From the NCBI GenBank assembly GCA_965231905.1, contig CBDDOO010000002.1:248001-312000 (forward strand): a DNA stretch of 64,000 nucleotides. The letters run 5' to 3'. Source of the stretch: G963663315 sp965231905. Its GTDB lineage: Bacteria; Pseudomonadota; Gammaproteobacteria; Arenicellales; Poriferihabitantaceae. Of this stretch, positions 1-9,236 are shown piece by piece. Position numbers and translations under genes: made by a program. Every line of letters starts with the position of its first letter. Within the stretch, counting starts at the first letter, position 1. The notes beneath the pieces are model-generated. The model was not told the DNA's origin and did no database searches. It saw only the letters and a list, made by a program, of their open reading frames with translations.

Positions 1-2
1 AC

Positions 3-1226
3 CGCAAGTCCAAATTTAGACTTCTCCAGGATAACAATGGATTCTCCAATCCCGACTCGGACCCGAAGGGGCCGTGGAAGTTGGATCCAATGGATGCACC
101 CAATGTGAGGGAGAATTTGACTTACCCGATAGTCAACCCATCGACGGGGCGAAAGTTTTTGCCTCCATCAGGACGGTGCTGGAGATTTGAGGAGAGTCAG
201 ACACAGACTCTGCTTTCAGAGGGGCGCATTATCTTCGGTCGAAGCGGCGATGCCAAGCCAATGTACAAACGGTACTGGAGTGAGGCGAACGAAAGGGGGA
301 GGACTCCAACAACTCTTTGGGATGATGTGAAAACGACGACAGATGCAACAAAGGTGATAATGGCATTGTTCGGCTCAGGTCTTTCCCAACATCTCATCAA
401 TCAACTGAAACCGAAGCCAACTGAATTAGTTGAACGTTGTGCCATTTTATTGACAGATGCGAGAGATTACCTTCTCGACTACTTCGCTGGTTCCGGCACT
501 ACTGGCCATGCTGTCATCAATCTGAACCGCGAGGATGGTGGTGAACGCAAGTATATCCTGGTCGAGATGGGTGACCATTTCGACACCGTGATGTTGCCGC
601 GCCTGAAGAAGGTCGTCTATGCGCCACAATGGAAACACGGCAAGCCGGTCACTCGCCACAAGGGCATGACCCAACTCATCCAGTATCACCGCCTGGAATC
701 CTACGAGGATACACTGGACAGCCTGGTTCTCACTCCGCCGGACGGCGACCTGCTGGCTGATAACGAGCCGGCGATGGTCGAAGATTACCGGCTGCGCTAC
801 GCGCTGGGCGAGGAGACCGCAACCAGCCCTTGCCTGTTGGGCCGCCACTTCACAGACCCTTATTGCTACACTCTCTCTGTCGTGCGGGACGGCGTGCGCC
901 GGGAGACCCCGGTTGACCTGCCGGAGACCTTCAACTACCTGCTCGGCCTGCGCGTGGAGTCATACCGGCGCATTGACGGCGTACTCGCCATCACTGGCAG
1001 GAATTCGCAAGGCCAGCGCTGTCTGATTCTCTGGCGCAATCTGGAGACGATGGACAATATGACATTGGGAAGCTGGTTCACGAACAACCGGAGACAGCTT
1101 CCCCAATCATTTGATCTGGTTTATGTCAATGGCGACCATACACTGAATGCAATCCGCCAACCGGGCGAGACCTGGGCCGCCAAAACCATTGAACCGCTTT
1201 TCCGTGAATTGATGTTTGAAGCCTAA
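3..1226 (+). CDS. Type III-like site-specific DNA methyltransferase (Mod), 5' end outside window
   Basis: This is the C-terminal ~407 residues of a DNA methyltransferase whose frame is already open at the window edge. The SAM-binding motif FAGSGTT is at bases 483–503. It is followed by NLNREDGG and a YILVEMG strand, as in beta-class adenine methyltransferases of type III systems, where the catalytic DPPY motif lies upstream of motif I. DPPY is not visible here, so it should lie outside the window. An internal ATG at 81 is not the real start. The gene ends 12 bases before a SIR2-like gene, which is followed by a helicase–nuclease, so it is the likely Mod subunit of that operon. Bases before about 480 look more AT-rich than those after, which could reflect exchange of the target-recognition part. 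Confidence 0.85.
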   Translation, partial: RKSKFRLLQDNNGFSNPDSDPKGPWKLDPMDAPNVRENLTYPIVNPSTGRKFLPPSGRCWRFEESQTQTLLSEGRIIFGRSGDAKPMYKRYWSEANERGRTPTTLWDDVKTTTDATKVIMALFGSGLSQHLINQLKPKPTELVERCAILLTDARDYLLDYFAGSGTTGHAVINLNREDGGERKYILVEMGDHFDTVMLPRLKKVVYAPQWKHGKPVTRHKGMTQLIQYHRLESYEDTLDSLVLTPPDGDLLADNEPAMVEDYRLRYALGEETATSPCLLGRHFTDPYCYTLSVVRDGVRRETPVDLPETFNYLLGLRVESYRRIDGVLAITGRNSQGQRCLILWRNLETMDNMTLGSWFTNNRRQLPQSFDLVYVNGDHTLNAIRQPGETWAAKTIEPLFRELMFEA

Positions 1227-1238
1227 TACGAGAGCATC

Positions 1239-2264
1239 ATGAAGAAGGAAGAATTGATCCAATCACCATCGGACGTTCTCCCTCATGTTGTTCTACTGGG
1301 GGCGGGGGCCAGCCAGGCCGCATTCCCGAATGGAGATAAGTCGGGGTGCCCGCTTCCGTTGATGAACAATCTTGTGGAGGTCGTCGGCCTGGAATCACTG
1401 GTAGAGAAAGCCGATGAGATTTCTAATACCACTGAAAATTTCGAGCAGACTTATTCCCGAATTGCATCTGATCCGAAATTCAGCAACTTGGCAAAAGAGA
1501 TCGAAAACAAGATCAACGACTACTTTTCTTCTCTCCGTATGCCAGCATCAACAACAATATACGATTATCTTCTTCTATCTCTCAGAGATAAGGACGCGAT
1601 ATTTACATTCAACTGGGATCCGTTTTTGTTCGATGCCTATAAGCGATACAGGTATAGGTATGTTGTGCCGTCACTTCCCAAGATATTTTTTTTACACGGC
1701 AATGTTCGGATTGGAATGTGTTCAAACCATCCCGAAAAATGGGATGAAAGGCAACAGAAGTGCTCTATTTGTTCAGAGCAACTCACCGACGTGCCATTAC
1801 TCTACCCGGTCGAAAAGAAAGATTATTCCACTCACCCATACATCAAAGGAAGCTGGGAAGAAGCAAAACATTTTTTCAGCGAAGCGTTTGTTCTGACCAT
1901 CTTCGGGTACGGCGCTCCGACTTCCGATGTGGATGCTGTGGAATTGCTTAAATCGGCATGGTTCGGAAGGAGTGAGAGAAAAATTGAACATATCGAGATC
2001 ATAGATACAGCATCAAAATCTGATCTTTACGAACGGTGGAAAGGCTTTACCCCAACCAAACATCTCAAGCTGATATATAGTTTTGATGAGTCCTGGATAA
2101 GAATGTATCCCAGACGATCCGTCAAGTGTTTGATGAGCCCCGTCTATTGTGGCGAACCAGCCGAGACTTTTCCTTTGGCGGAATCAGAAAATGTACGAGA
2201 TATACTCGGACATATTTCAGATATTACCGAATGGGAAACGAAAGACGATTCGAGTCAGGAGTAA
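1239..2264 (+). CDS. SIR2-like NAD-binding domain protein
   Basis: This 341-residue protein has SIR2-fold motifs in order. They are GAGAS at residues 21–25 (nucleotide binding), TFNWD at 123–127, LHGN at 152–155 with the likely catalytic His153, and a GYGAPTSD stretch at 223–230. Cys161, Cys175 and Cys178 form a possible partial zinc knuckle. SIR2-like domains in bacterial defence proteins usually hydrolyse NAD during phage infection, and that role is inferred here from context only. The gene lies between a type III-like methyltransferase (12-base gap) and a helicase–nuclease (4-base gap), so the three are probably one transcript. Its base composition looks more AT-rich than the helicase that follows. 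The exact substrate and effector role cannot be told from sequence. Confidence 0.85.
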   Translation: MKKEELIQSPSDVLPHVVLLGAGASQAAFPNGDKSGCPLPLMNNLVEVVGLESLVEKADEISNTTENFEQTYSRIASDPKFSNLAKEIENKINDYFSSLRMPASTTIYDYLLLSLRDKDAIFTFNWDPFLFDAYKRYRYRYVVPSLPKIFFLHGNVRIGMCSNHPEKWDERQQKCSICSEQLTDVPLLYPVEKKDYSTHPYIKGSWEEAKHFFSEAFVLTIFGYGAPTSDVDAVELLKSAWFGRSERKIEHIEIIDTASKSDLYERWKGFTPTKHLKLIYSFDESWIRMYPRRSVKCLMSPVYCGEPAETFPLAESENVRDILGHISDITEWETKDDSSQE

Positions 2265-2268
2265 AGTC

Positions 2269-5200
2269 ATGACACCTCTCGAAAACCGTCTTGTCCTGCA
2301 CCGTTTTCTGTGCCGGGAGTTCGGTCATGATCTGGCTGCCATGCTGGAGCGGTTGCGCGATGTTCCCGTCGGTCTTGCCGCCAGTGGGGAGAGCGAGTAT
2401 GCCCGCGCTCTTTATCTGAACCCGGTTAAAGCCGGGATCAGTTCCTCATCGTTCGCCGACTACGATGCGGAGATTATGGCAATCAGTACCCGGTTGCGTA
2501 TGACGGGCGAGCATGGAAGGGGATGGAAGCCGCACCAGTATCTTGCCTTGCTGTTCACCGAACATTACCTGCGCCGCTATTTCGAAGACCCGGAGAAGCT
2601 GTGCGAAGAATTAAACTATGAGAAGCGGCAGGATCCGTTGACCCGGCGCATGCCGGACTATAAGGCGGAAGAATTACGCACCGTCGCCGTACAGAGCGCC
2701 ACTGGTTCTGGCAAGACCCTGGTCATGCATGCCCACATCCTGCAATACCGGCGCTTGGCGCGTGCGGCAGGTGAACCGATCAACAACGTCATCCTGGTGA
2801 CGCCGAACGAGCAAATGTCCGCGCAGCACGAACGTGACCTCATATCGAGTAATCTCTCCGCCCGATTGTTTTCGAGCGAGGCCAGCGCGGATCTGTTTTC
2901 ATCCGTGGAGATCATAGATCTGAACAAGCTGGCCGAGAAGAAGGGCGTGAAGCGTGTCGCGGTGAGCGACTTCGGGGAAAACAATCTGGTGCTGGTGGAT
3001 GAAGGGCATTTGGGCGCGTCGGGCAAGGTCTGGCGCGAGCGGCGGATGGAACTGGCGCGTGGCGGTTTCACCTTCGAATATTCCGCCACTTTCAATCAGA
3101 TCGTCGGCAAGGACGACGGCTTGCGCGATGTGTATGGCAAGTGCCTGCTGTTCGACTACCCCTACCGCGCATTTCATGCGGATGGCTATGGCAAGGATTA
3201 CTCCATCTCCAATCTGCCTCAAGGGGCGGAGGATGAGAACAGCGAATTGTATCTGTTGGGTTGCCTGCTGAGTTTCTACCGGCAAACCCGCATCTGGCGC
3301 GAGGGACGTGCTGGCTGGACGGAGTTCAATGTGACCCGGCCACTCTGGGTGTTTCTCGGAAAGACCGTAACCGGCAATTCCCAGGCAGACCGGCAGACCC
3401 AATCGGATGTTGTGCGTATTCTCGACTTCCTCGGTCAAGTATTGGCGCAGGGTGACCGGGTTCGGTCCATGATCAGTCGTCTCCTGGATGGCGCATCCGG
3501 GCTGACCGATGAGTCTGGCGGCGATTATTTTTCCGGTCGGTTCGATGACCTCGCGAGTGACGGTTCCAACGCGATCTATGATGATATTTGCAATACCCTG
3601 TTCCACGGAGCGGGTCGGCTGCATGTCGTCTATCTGACCGCCGGTGAGGGCGAGATGCACCTGCGTACCGCCGACAATGCGGCTTTCGGCGTGGTCAATG
3701 TCGGTGACTCGGCGGCGCTTTATAAAATACTGACCGAAAACGCGAATCCTGATTTCGATGTTGAACGGGAGGCCGGATTTACCCGGCGGCTGTTCGCTGA
3801 TGTGGATCGGTCGGACTCGACCGTCAATATCGTGATTGGAGCGCGGAAATTCATCGCTGGCTGGAATTCCTGGCGGGTAAGTACGATGGGGTTGATGCAT
3901 GTCGGAGTCGGCGAGGGGCCGGAAATTATCCAGATGTTCGGGCGCGGCGTGCGGTTGAAGGGTTGGAATATGAGTCTGAAGCGTCACCGGATGAGTGAAG
4001 CTCCGGCGCCGGCCGACAGCGACCGGCTGGCGGAACTGGAAACCCTGCGTATTTTCGGATTGCGCTCCAACTATATGCAAACCTTCAAGGAATTGCTGGC
4101 GAGGGAGGGTATGCAGACCGAACGGGAAACTGTCGTGTTGCCCGTCACCTGGAATTTCGCGAAAAAAGATCTGAAAATCATTCGTCTCAAAAAAGGGCAG
4201 AAATATGATCGCTCCGATCAGCGACCTGTCCTGCCGCCCCCCGGTAATCCAGACAGTCCAAAAGTGGAGATGGACCTGTATTCCCGATTGCAGGCCGTTG
4301 AGTCCGATGGTCGGGCAACCGATGAGGAGACTACGAGGACTCCGGTCAAGCTCGAAGCGCGTCATATCGCCCTGTTCAATCGCACGCGAATCTACGACAA
4401 GTTGCTGGCGCGCAAGCGGCGGATGGGCTGGCACAATCTGACTATTGACCGCGCGGCGGTTGACAGGTTGCTGGATTATGACGACTGGTATGAGCTTTAT
4501 ATCCCACCGGAACGGTTGAAGGCAAAGAGTTACGCGGATGCCCGGAAACTGGAGGATGTTGTCGTCGAACTGATCACTGGATACGCTGACCGATTCTGGC
4601 GGAGCCAGCGCCGGAAATGGGAGTACAGGAATATCGAGGTGACGAAGCTGGATGAGACAGACCCGAACAATATCGGTGAATACCGGCTGTCGGTGGATGC
4701 AACGAAAACGCAGTTGGTTGACGATATTCACGCCTTCAAGCGCTATCTCGAAAAAGGTCCCGTTTACCCCCTGAAACTTGATGTCATCATGACCGACGCC
4801 CATGCCTACAAGCCGCTTCTGTACGCTACTGGCAACAGCGAGGTCAAGGTTCAGCCGGTTCCCTTGAACGGCGATGAAAAGCGGGTGGTCGAAGGTCTGG
4901 CCGGTTTGGCGACATCCGGTGACCTTTGCCTGCGCGGACGGGAATTGTTCCTGATTCGCAACCTGACCCGTGGCCGGGGAGTCTCATTCTTTGACGATTT
5001 CGCCTATTACCCCGATTTCATTGTCTGGTTGACGGAGGGCCAGAGCCAGCATATCGTCTTTCTTGATCCCAAGGGACTGAGCCGGTTCGGCCCTGAAGAA
5101 CGCAAGAAAGTGAGGCTGCACAGTGACATCAAGGAGATCGAGAGCCGGGTGAGAGAAGACGAACCGGATCTGTTTCTACACGCTTATGTGCTTTCCGTCA

Positions 5201-5328
5201 CGCCGCCTGACAAGATCGGTGACGAGTTACGTACCTGGAAGGAATGGGAAAATCAGGGTGTTTATTTCCTGAACGAACCCGACTGGCCGCAACAAGTGAT
5301 CGGGCATGTTCTTGGGTCGGTGCCCTGA
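2269..5328 (+). CDS. Type III-like restriction subunit: SF2 helicase with C-terminal nuclease motif
   Basis: This 1019-residue protein has Walker A ATGSGKT at residues 144–150, a DEGH Walker B at 244–247 and an SAT motif at 272–274. A putative PD-(D/E)XK nuclease core, PD at 915–916 and DPK at 933–935, lies near the C-terminus. This is the architecture of type III restriction (Res) subunits, which translocate or switch on DNA after ATP hydrolysis and cleave. The frame is open back to 2149, inside the SIR2-like gene. The ATG at 2269 is preferred because GGAG stands just upstream and it follows the SIR2 stop by 4 bases. It should act with the upstream methyltransferase; the SIR2 gene between them is unusual. 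Confidence 0.85.
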   Translation: MTPLENRLVLHRFLCREFGHDLAAMLERLRDVPVGLAASGESEYARALYLNPVKAGISSSSFADYDAEIMAISTRLRMTGEHGRGWKPHQYLALLFTEHYLRRYFEDPEKLCEELNYEKRQDPLTRRMPDYKAEELRTVAVQSATGSGKTLVMHAHILQYRRLARAAGEPINNVILVTPNEQMSAQHERDLISSNLSARLFSSEASADLFSSVEIIDLNKLAEKKGVKRVAVSDFGENNLVLVDEGHLGASGKVWRERRMELARGGFTFEYSATFNQIVGKDDGLRDVYGKCLLFDYPYRAFHADGYGKDYSISNLPQGAEDENSELYLLGCLLSFYRQTRIWREGRAGWTEFNVTRPLWVFLGKTVTGNSQADRQTQSDVVRILDFLGQVLAQGDRVRSMISRLLDGASGLTDESGGDYFSGRFDDLASDGSNAIYDDICNTLFHGAGRLHVVYLTAGEGEMHLRTADNAAFGVVNVGDSAALYKILTENANPDFDVEREAGFTRRLFADVDRSDSTVNIVIGARKFIAGWNSWRVSTMGLMHVGVGEGPEIIQMFGRGVRLKGWNMSLKRHRMSEAPAPADSDRLAELETLRIFGLRSNYMQTFKELLAREGMQTERETVVLPVTWNFAKKDLKIIRLKKGQKYDRSDQRPVLPPPGNPDSPKVEMDLYSRLQAVESDGRATDEETTRTPVKLEARHIALFNRTRIYDKLLARKRRMGWHNLTIDRAAVDRLLDYDDWYELYIPPERLKAKSYADARKLEDVVVELITGYADRFWRSQRRKWEYRNIEVTKLDETDPNNIGEYRLSVDATKTQLVDDIHAFKRYLEKGPVYPLKLDVIMTDAHAYKPLLYATGNSEVKVQPVPLNGDEKRVVEGLAGLATSGDLCLRGRELFLIRNLTRGRGVSFFDDFAYYPDFIVWLTEGQSQHIVFLDPKGLSRFGPEERKKVRLHSDIKEIESRVREDEPDLFLHAYVLSVTPPDKIGDELRTWKEWENQGVYFLNEPDWPQQVIGHVLGSVP

Positions 5329-5642
5329 TTCCGAGGCATAAGGATAATGTCCATCTACCAACTCACCGGCGGACACAATTCTCTTGCAGGTAGGGGCAGG
5401 CTTTACGACATCATTGAAATTGCGGCACCCATGCACCCATACATCAAACGACAATTCCCTCGTTTAATGTTATCGTAGGGGCGGGTCACTGTGCCCGCCC
5501 GTCGAAAAGTCGGTACACGGCGAGTCGAGGATAGAGTTCCGGGTTGGGTATCGGCTGATTGCAACTTTATCCAACAGTCCCCCGGCATAAGTAAGCGGTA
5601 CTGGAGCGGTCTGCCCTACAAGTTCCGAGTTGGTAGTCTGTA
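5329..5642. other. Intergenic region between convergent res and reverse transcriptase genes
   Basis: There is no convincing gene in this 314-base stretch. It contains two copies of a GTAGGGGC(A/G)GG motif, near 5389 and 5475, the second leading into a GC-rich hairpin. The convergent neighbours would both terminate here. Confidence 0.6.
5479..5500. repeat. REP-like GC-rich hairpin
   Basis: GGGCGGG at 5479–5485 pairs perfectly with CCCGCCC at 5494–5500 around an 8-base loop. The flanking GTAGGGGC motif also occurs about 85 bases upstream. The form resembles short palindromic intergenic repeats that are dispersed in many bacterial genomes. It could also work as a bidirectional transcription barrier between res and the reverse transcriptase gene. 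There is no T-tract, so a classic terminator is not claimed. Confidence 0.5.
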
Positions 5643-6947
5643 TTATGGATAGTAGCCCTCAGGAAACAATTCAACTTCTTCCATTGGAATAATTGGAGAA
5701 AGTTCCTCAAGTCTACCTTGGTCAATAACTTGACTCTCGTCAATTATTTTTTGCAAGTCCTCCCGTAACCATTCACTGTTCCAAGGTGCTTTGGTTTTTT
5801 TGTTTACCAACTTGCAAAGTGGCGCGCCAAAATCTTTTTCAGGTGGAAATCTCAAGCTGATTCTCTGAAGCCAGATTTGCATATGTTCAGTATTCGGAAG
5901 CGTCGAAAACTTCTTTTGTATCTTTTCAATGGTTTTTTTCTTTGACTGCTCATCATCAAGGAAGCTGATAAGTTTGCTTAAAATTGCGAAACAGATGGGA
6001 TAACTTCTTGGGTTATGAAACGCAATATCACCCACAATACTGATCAGCGGTAATGGCGAGCGATATCTTTCCCTTTTACGAAGGCGTTTGTAATATTTAT
6101 TCAAAGAGTCCAATAAACTCCCGGCATTTGGATGTTTCATGCTGTGGTCATGAATAATCAAAAGGTGCTTCTGCAAGCTCCTCTCATGCTGTTTTCGAAG
6201 AAGCCAGTCCAGCTTGTCTTCTTTTATTGACGATCTTATCACCTGATCACTGGTTTTGGTTTTTTGATGGTTTAGCTTGAGGCCTAAATCAATCATCACT
6301 TCAGTAAGACATTTGAGGATTTTTTCTCCATCTTGTCGACTGTTTATAAAGATTCGATAGTCATCTCTGTAGCGAAGAATTTGATATTTATTCTTATCGA
6401 TTCCGTTTTCTGTCAGTTTTTTCGCAAGCTCAATGTCCGCATAACCGAGCACCATCTCTGCGATAAAATCCATCAGCACCGAACCCTGAGGAATACCATT
6501 GGTTTGCCCTTGTCGCATGTTCTGTATGTGGTGATCAATTATGTTTCCAATCAGTTTGTTGTTATTTCGTTCTTGCTTTGCAACGCTCTTGGTATGGAGT
6601 GCCCATGCGATTGAATGGGTGTAAATGGCGGCGTAACAATCCACAATATCTGTGTGGATGAGGAGTTCATAGTCCAATGCCAGCTCAATGGATTTTTGTT
6701 CAACGTTTCCCCACCATTGAACTACTTCTTTTGCTTTGTCTCTTTCTTTCGTCAATGACTCAACGGGCAAGCTCAGGCACCTGATACATTCGTTTTTTTC
6801 GAAAGTCTTGAAGCGTTTGCAGAGCAGATTCCAGTGACATTCCTCAGTAATACGATGAACAAGTGAAACGTATAATACCGGATGAATAAGTTCCAAAGGA
6901 CGCCACGCATACCTTCCATCCTTGTTGTGTAAAACACGGTAATTTAT

Positions 6948-8143
6948 GGAAAGTCTGAACAATACGAGTTTTGGGGATTTTGGGTAGTCATTTTTGTAAA
7001 TCCGGGATATGAGTGGGTCTGAAAGACAGAATGGCCCGGAATCAGTGAGCGGGAGCGGGGAAATACAAGCATTCTCCCCCTCTTTTCATTTTTCAGGCGT
7101 ACGTAGCCTGCAGTTTCAACCGCCTTTGTCTCAACAGTACTTTCTTCGCCATCACCAGATTGCTTAAGGCACAGGCCACAACCAGTCGATGCGTGTTCTT
7201 CTCCAGCCCCCGGTAACGAACCCGGGTAAAACCGAACTGCCGCTTGAGAATACCGAACTGATGTTCCACCTTCGACCGTATCCGGGACTTGGTTCGATTC
7301 TTCAAGCGCTCCTTCTCCGTCAATTTGCGGTAGCGCGTCCCCTTCGAATGAGTGAAATCCTTCGCCTCCGGCGCTACCTGTGAAATCACCGCCTTCTGAC
7401 CCGTATAGGCCGAGTCTCCCCATACACGGGTCTCTTTCCCGTGCAGAAGTTCCGGCAGAACCTGTGAATCATGAACATTCGCCGGCGTAGCCACCACCGA
7501 ATGAATCAGCTTGCTGCGACTGTCCACACCGATATGCGCCTTCATACCAAAGTACCATTGCTGCCCCTTGCGCGTCGAGTGCATCTGGGGGTCTCGTTTC
7601 TTCTCCCGGTTCTTGGTCGAACTCGGTGCGCAGATGATGCTGGCATCCACGATCGTACCCCGATTCACCTTCAGTCCGTTCTCACCCAAATATTCATTGA
7701 CCAGTCCGAACAATCGTTCCCCCAGGTTATGCTTCTCCATCAGATGACGAAACTTGCAGATCGTGGTCTCGTCGGGAGCCGGCTCCCGACCCAGGTCTAT
7801 GCCCACAAACCGGCGCATCGACAACGAATCGTACAACGCTTCCTCGGCAGCCGGGTCCGAAAGACTGAACCAGTGTTGCAGAAAGTGAATCCGCAACATC
7901 CGGTCTATTCCAATCGGCCTGCGGCCTGCCCCTTGCGGTTTGGGATAAAAAGGCTCGATGACTGCATTCAACTCCACCCACGGAATGATTTGCTCCATCT
8001 CATCCAGAAAACGCTCCTTGCGCGTCTGTTTCTTGTATTTGTCAAATCCAGCTTCGGAAAAAGTACTCTGGCGCATCGGAAATATCTCCAGTCAGTATGA
8101 AGTACAAAAATTATACAATAGAAACTGATTAATCAGAGATTCC
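6948..8143 (-). mobile_element. IS5-family insertion sequence, copy A (1196 bp)
   Basis: Imperfect terminal inverted repeats start GGAATCTCTGA at the 8143 end and GGAAAGTCTGA at the 6948 end. A 4-base duplication TTAT occurs at 6944–6947 and 8144–8147. It carries one transposase gene. A second copy of the same length lies at 52193–53388 in the opposite orientation, with its own duplication TTAA. The short A/T-rich 4-base target agrees with the IS5 group. The element interrupts the reverse transcriptase gene. Confidence 0.93.
7093..8076 (-). CDS. IS5-family DDE transposase (copy A)
   Basis: This 327-residue transposase catalyses cut-and-paste movement of its element. The IS5-type DDE core is visible: Asp in GTIVDASII, Asp in WGDSAYTG, and Glu in the RSKVEHQFG segment near the C-terminus. 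The N-terminal part carries the DUF772-like region (HFLQHWFSLSD, ALYDSLSMRRF). The protein is identical in sequence to that of the copy at 52260–53243. The gene is intact, so the element is potentially active. A TATACAAT-like promoter element lies just upstream, inside the IS end. Confidence 0.95.
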   Translation of the reverse strand: MRQSTFSEAGFDKYKKQTRKERFLDEMEQIIPWVELNAVIEPFYPKPQGAGRRPIGIDRMLRIHFLQHWFSLSDPAAEEALYDSLSMRRFVGIDLGREPAPDETTICKFRHLMEKHNLGERLFGLVNEYLGENGLKVNRGTIVDASIICAPSSTKNREKKRDPQMHSTRKGQQWYFGMKAHIGVDSRSKLIHSVVATPANVHDSQVLPELLHGKETRVWGDSAYTGQKAVISQVAPEAKDFTHSKGTRYRKLTEKERLKNRTKSRIRSKVEHQFGILKRQFGFTRVRYRGLEKNTHRLVVACALSNLVMAKKVLLRQRRLKLQATYA

Positions 8144-8617
8144 TTATATCCTCGGTAGAGCGCAATAATTTACGGTCTCTACAAAAATTGGGTATGTTTT
8201 TTCTTTTGAGTTTGGCAGAAATATCTTTGAGCAAGTCATTGAATTGAAAATAGGGAGGCAGGTCTATTCTGCAGTAACTTTCAGTCTTAAGAAGAAATTT
8301 CCGAGCTTCTTTAGAGGATAGCTCAATAATTGGGCGCGATGTCGGGTGCTTGCTAGTCAAGACCGGTCAGACAAGAGAAAACAGGTGCTTCAACATCGGC
8401 TTCGTTGAGGACGGTCATTCCGTCTTAATCCCTTATCTTCCAGTGACGTACTTTCATCAAGAAGTTGCTTTCCTGTAATTCAGACTTGCTGATAGTTGTA
8501 AAGTCCAGGGCGTAATCTGGGAATTTGCACGCAAGAGAGCATGCAATTCTTGCTTTTGAACACTTTCCAAAACTTTTACTCTGACTTCCTCCAATGTCAG
8601 AACTCTTGATATATCTT

Positions 8618-9235
8618 TCACGTGGTAATTTCGGTGATGGCATCACGAAATATAGCAAAGCTGTGCGACCGGTTATGTTGCACATTGATGTGCCTGCCGA
8701 TAGCGGTAGCTGCTTGTACTTTTGCCAAACCTTGCCTGAAGTAGCCAGACTTCATCATGATACGTTCGAATTCCTCCCATGTGCCGCCCCGGACCGCGTC
8801 AGAGTCCCGGTAGCGGGCCATGCCTGGAATGTTGGGCGATACGTTCGGATAAGCCTGACATACTGCTTGCCAATCGCCGAAATACCATGCTTCAAGTTCT
8901 TCGATCGCAATCCTTGTGACGATTTGCCAGTCAGTGTCTTTGGCGGCTTGTCGTGAGAGAAGACCGGCATTTTCGCAGATTGTTTCCAGTCTGGATTTGA
9001 GTTGATGGCAATCCTCGTTATCCCGGTCCATGATCAATATAATTCGAGAGTCGTTTGGCAACCAGACCGAATAACCTCTGAGTCGTCTTTCGAGCTTTCG
9101 TAACAATGCGTGCTTGCCCTGAGACGTATGTATCGCGAGTGTACATTCTTCAGGAAGAATCTGATGCAGCCAGGCACTCAGAAACGCTTCCATGGAACGT
9201 TCTTCCACGAGGAACTCCAAATGCCGGACGCGCAT
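8618..9235 (-). CDS. TOPRIM-domain protein (DUF4276-like), partner of adjacent ATPase
   Basis: This 205-residue protein has a small TOPRIM-like core. Glu11/Glu12 lie in FLVEERS and the acidic pair Asp70/Asp72 in IMDRDN, which is the metal-binding pattern of TOPRIM nucleases. The ATG follows the stop of the ABC-type ATPase gene by one base, so the two are translationally linked. ATPase–TOPRIM pairs such as OLD-like and PARIS-like systems act in abortive phage defence. That role is inferred here, and the specific system type is not identified. A 257-base stretch separates it from the reverse transcriptase gene downstream. Confidence 0.8.
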   Translation of the reverse strand: MRVRHLEFLVEERSMEAFLSAWLHQILPEECTLAIHTSQGKHALLRKLERRLRGYSVWLPNDSRIILIMDRDNEDCHQLKSRLETICENAGLLSRQAAKDTDWQIVTRIAIEELEAWYFGDWQAVCQAYPNVSPNIPGMARYRDSDAVRGGTWEEFERIMMKSGYFRQGLAKVQAATAIGRHINVQHNRSHSFAIFRDAITEITT

Positions 9236-9236
9236 A

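Larger units (their letters stand above)
5643..8360 (-). pseudogene. Defence-type reverse transcriptase (UG/DRT-like), split by an IS5-family element
   Basis: Two minus-strand pieces, 8360–8144 and 6943–5643, flank the element at 6948–8143. Removing the element and one copy of the 4-base duplication joins them into a single 505-residue frame, running STEDI into NYRVLHNKDG across the junction. Reverse transcriptase motifs are visible: HTDIVDCYAAIYTHS with the first catalytic Asp, TNGIPQGS, and the YRDD catalytic box at about 6360–6371. The absence of a maturase region argues against a group II intron. YRDD and this domain arrangement fit the unknown-group/DRT reverse transcriptases of phage defence, but the exact class is not assignable. 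The start appears to be TTG at 8360, since an in-frame stop lies just upstream. In its present state the protein is truncated and presumably inactive. Confidence 0.85.

Noticed and set aside
2149..2268. Upstream in-frame start for the res gene
   Set aside because: It would overlap 116 bases of the SIR2 gene; the ATG at 2269 has a GGAG ribosome site and operon-like spacing.
2899..4803. 634-residue open frame on the minus strand
   Set aside because: It lies wholly opposite the res gene, has no recognisable motifs, and arises from codon bias of the true frame.
5643..8360. Group II intron or retron as the identity of the reverse transcriptase
   Set aside because: No maturase region or intron ends are seen, the catalytic box is YRDD, and no msr/msd-like structure could be recognised.
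8425..8685. 86-residue minus-strand frame between the TOPRIM and reverse transcriptase genes
   Set aside because: It overlaps the 3' end of the TOPRIM gene in another frame and shows no motif; too weak to call.
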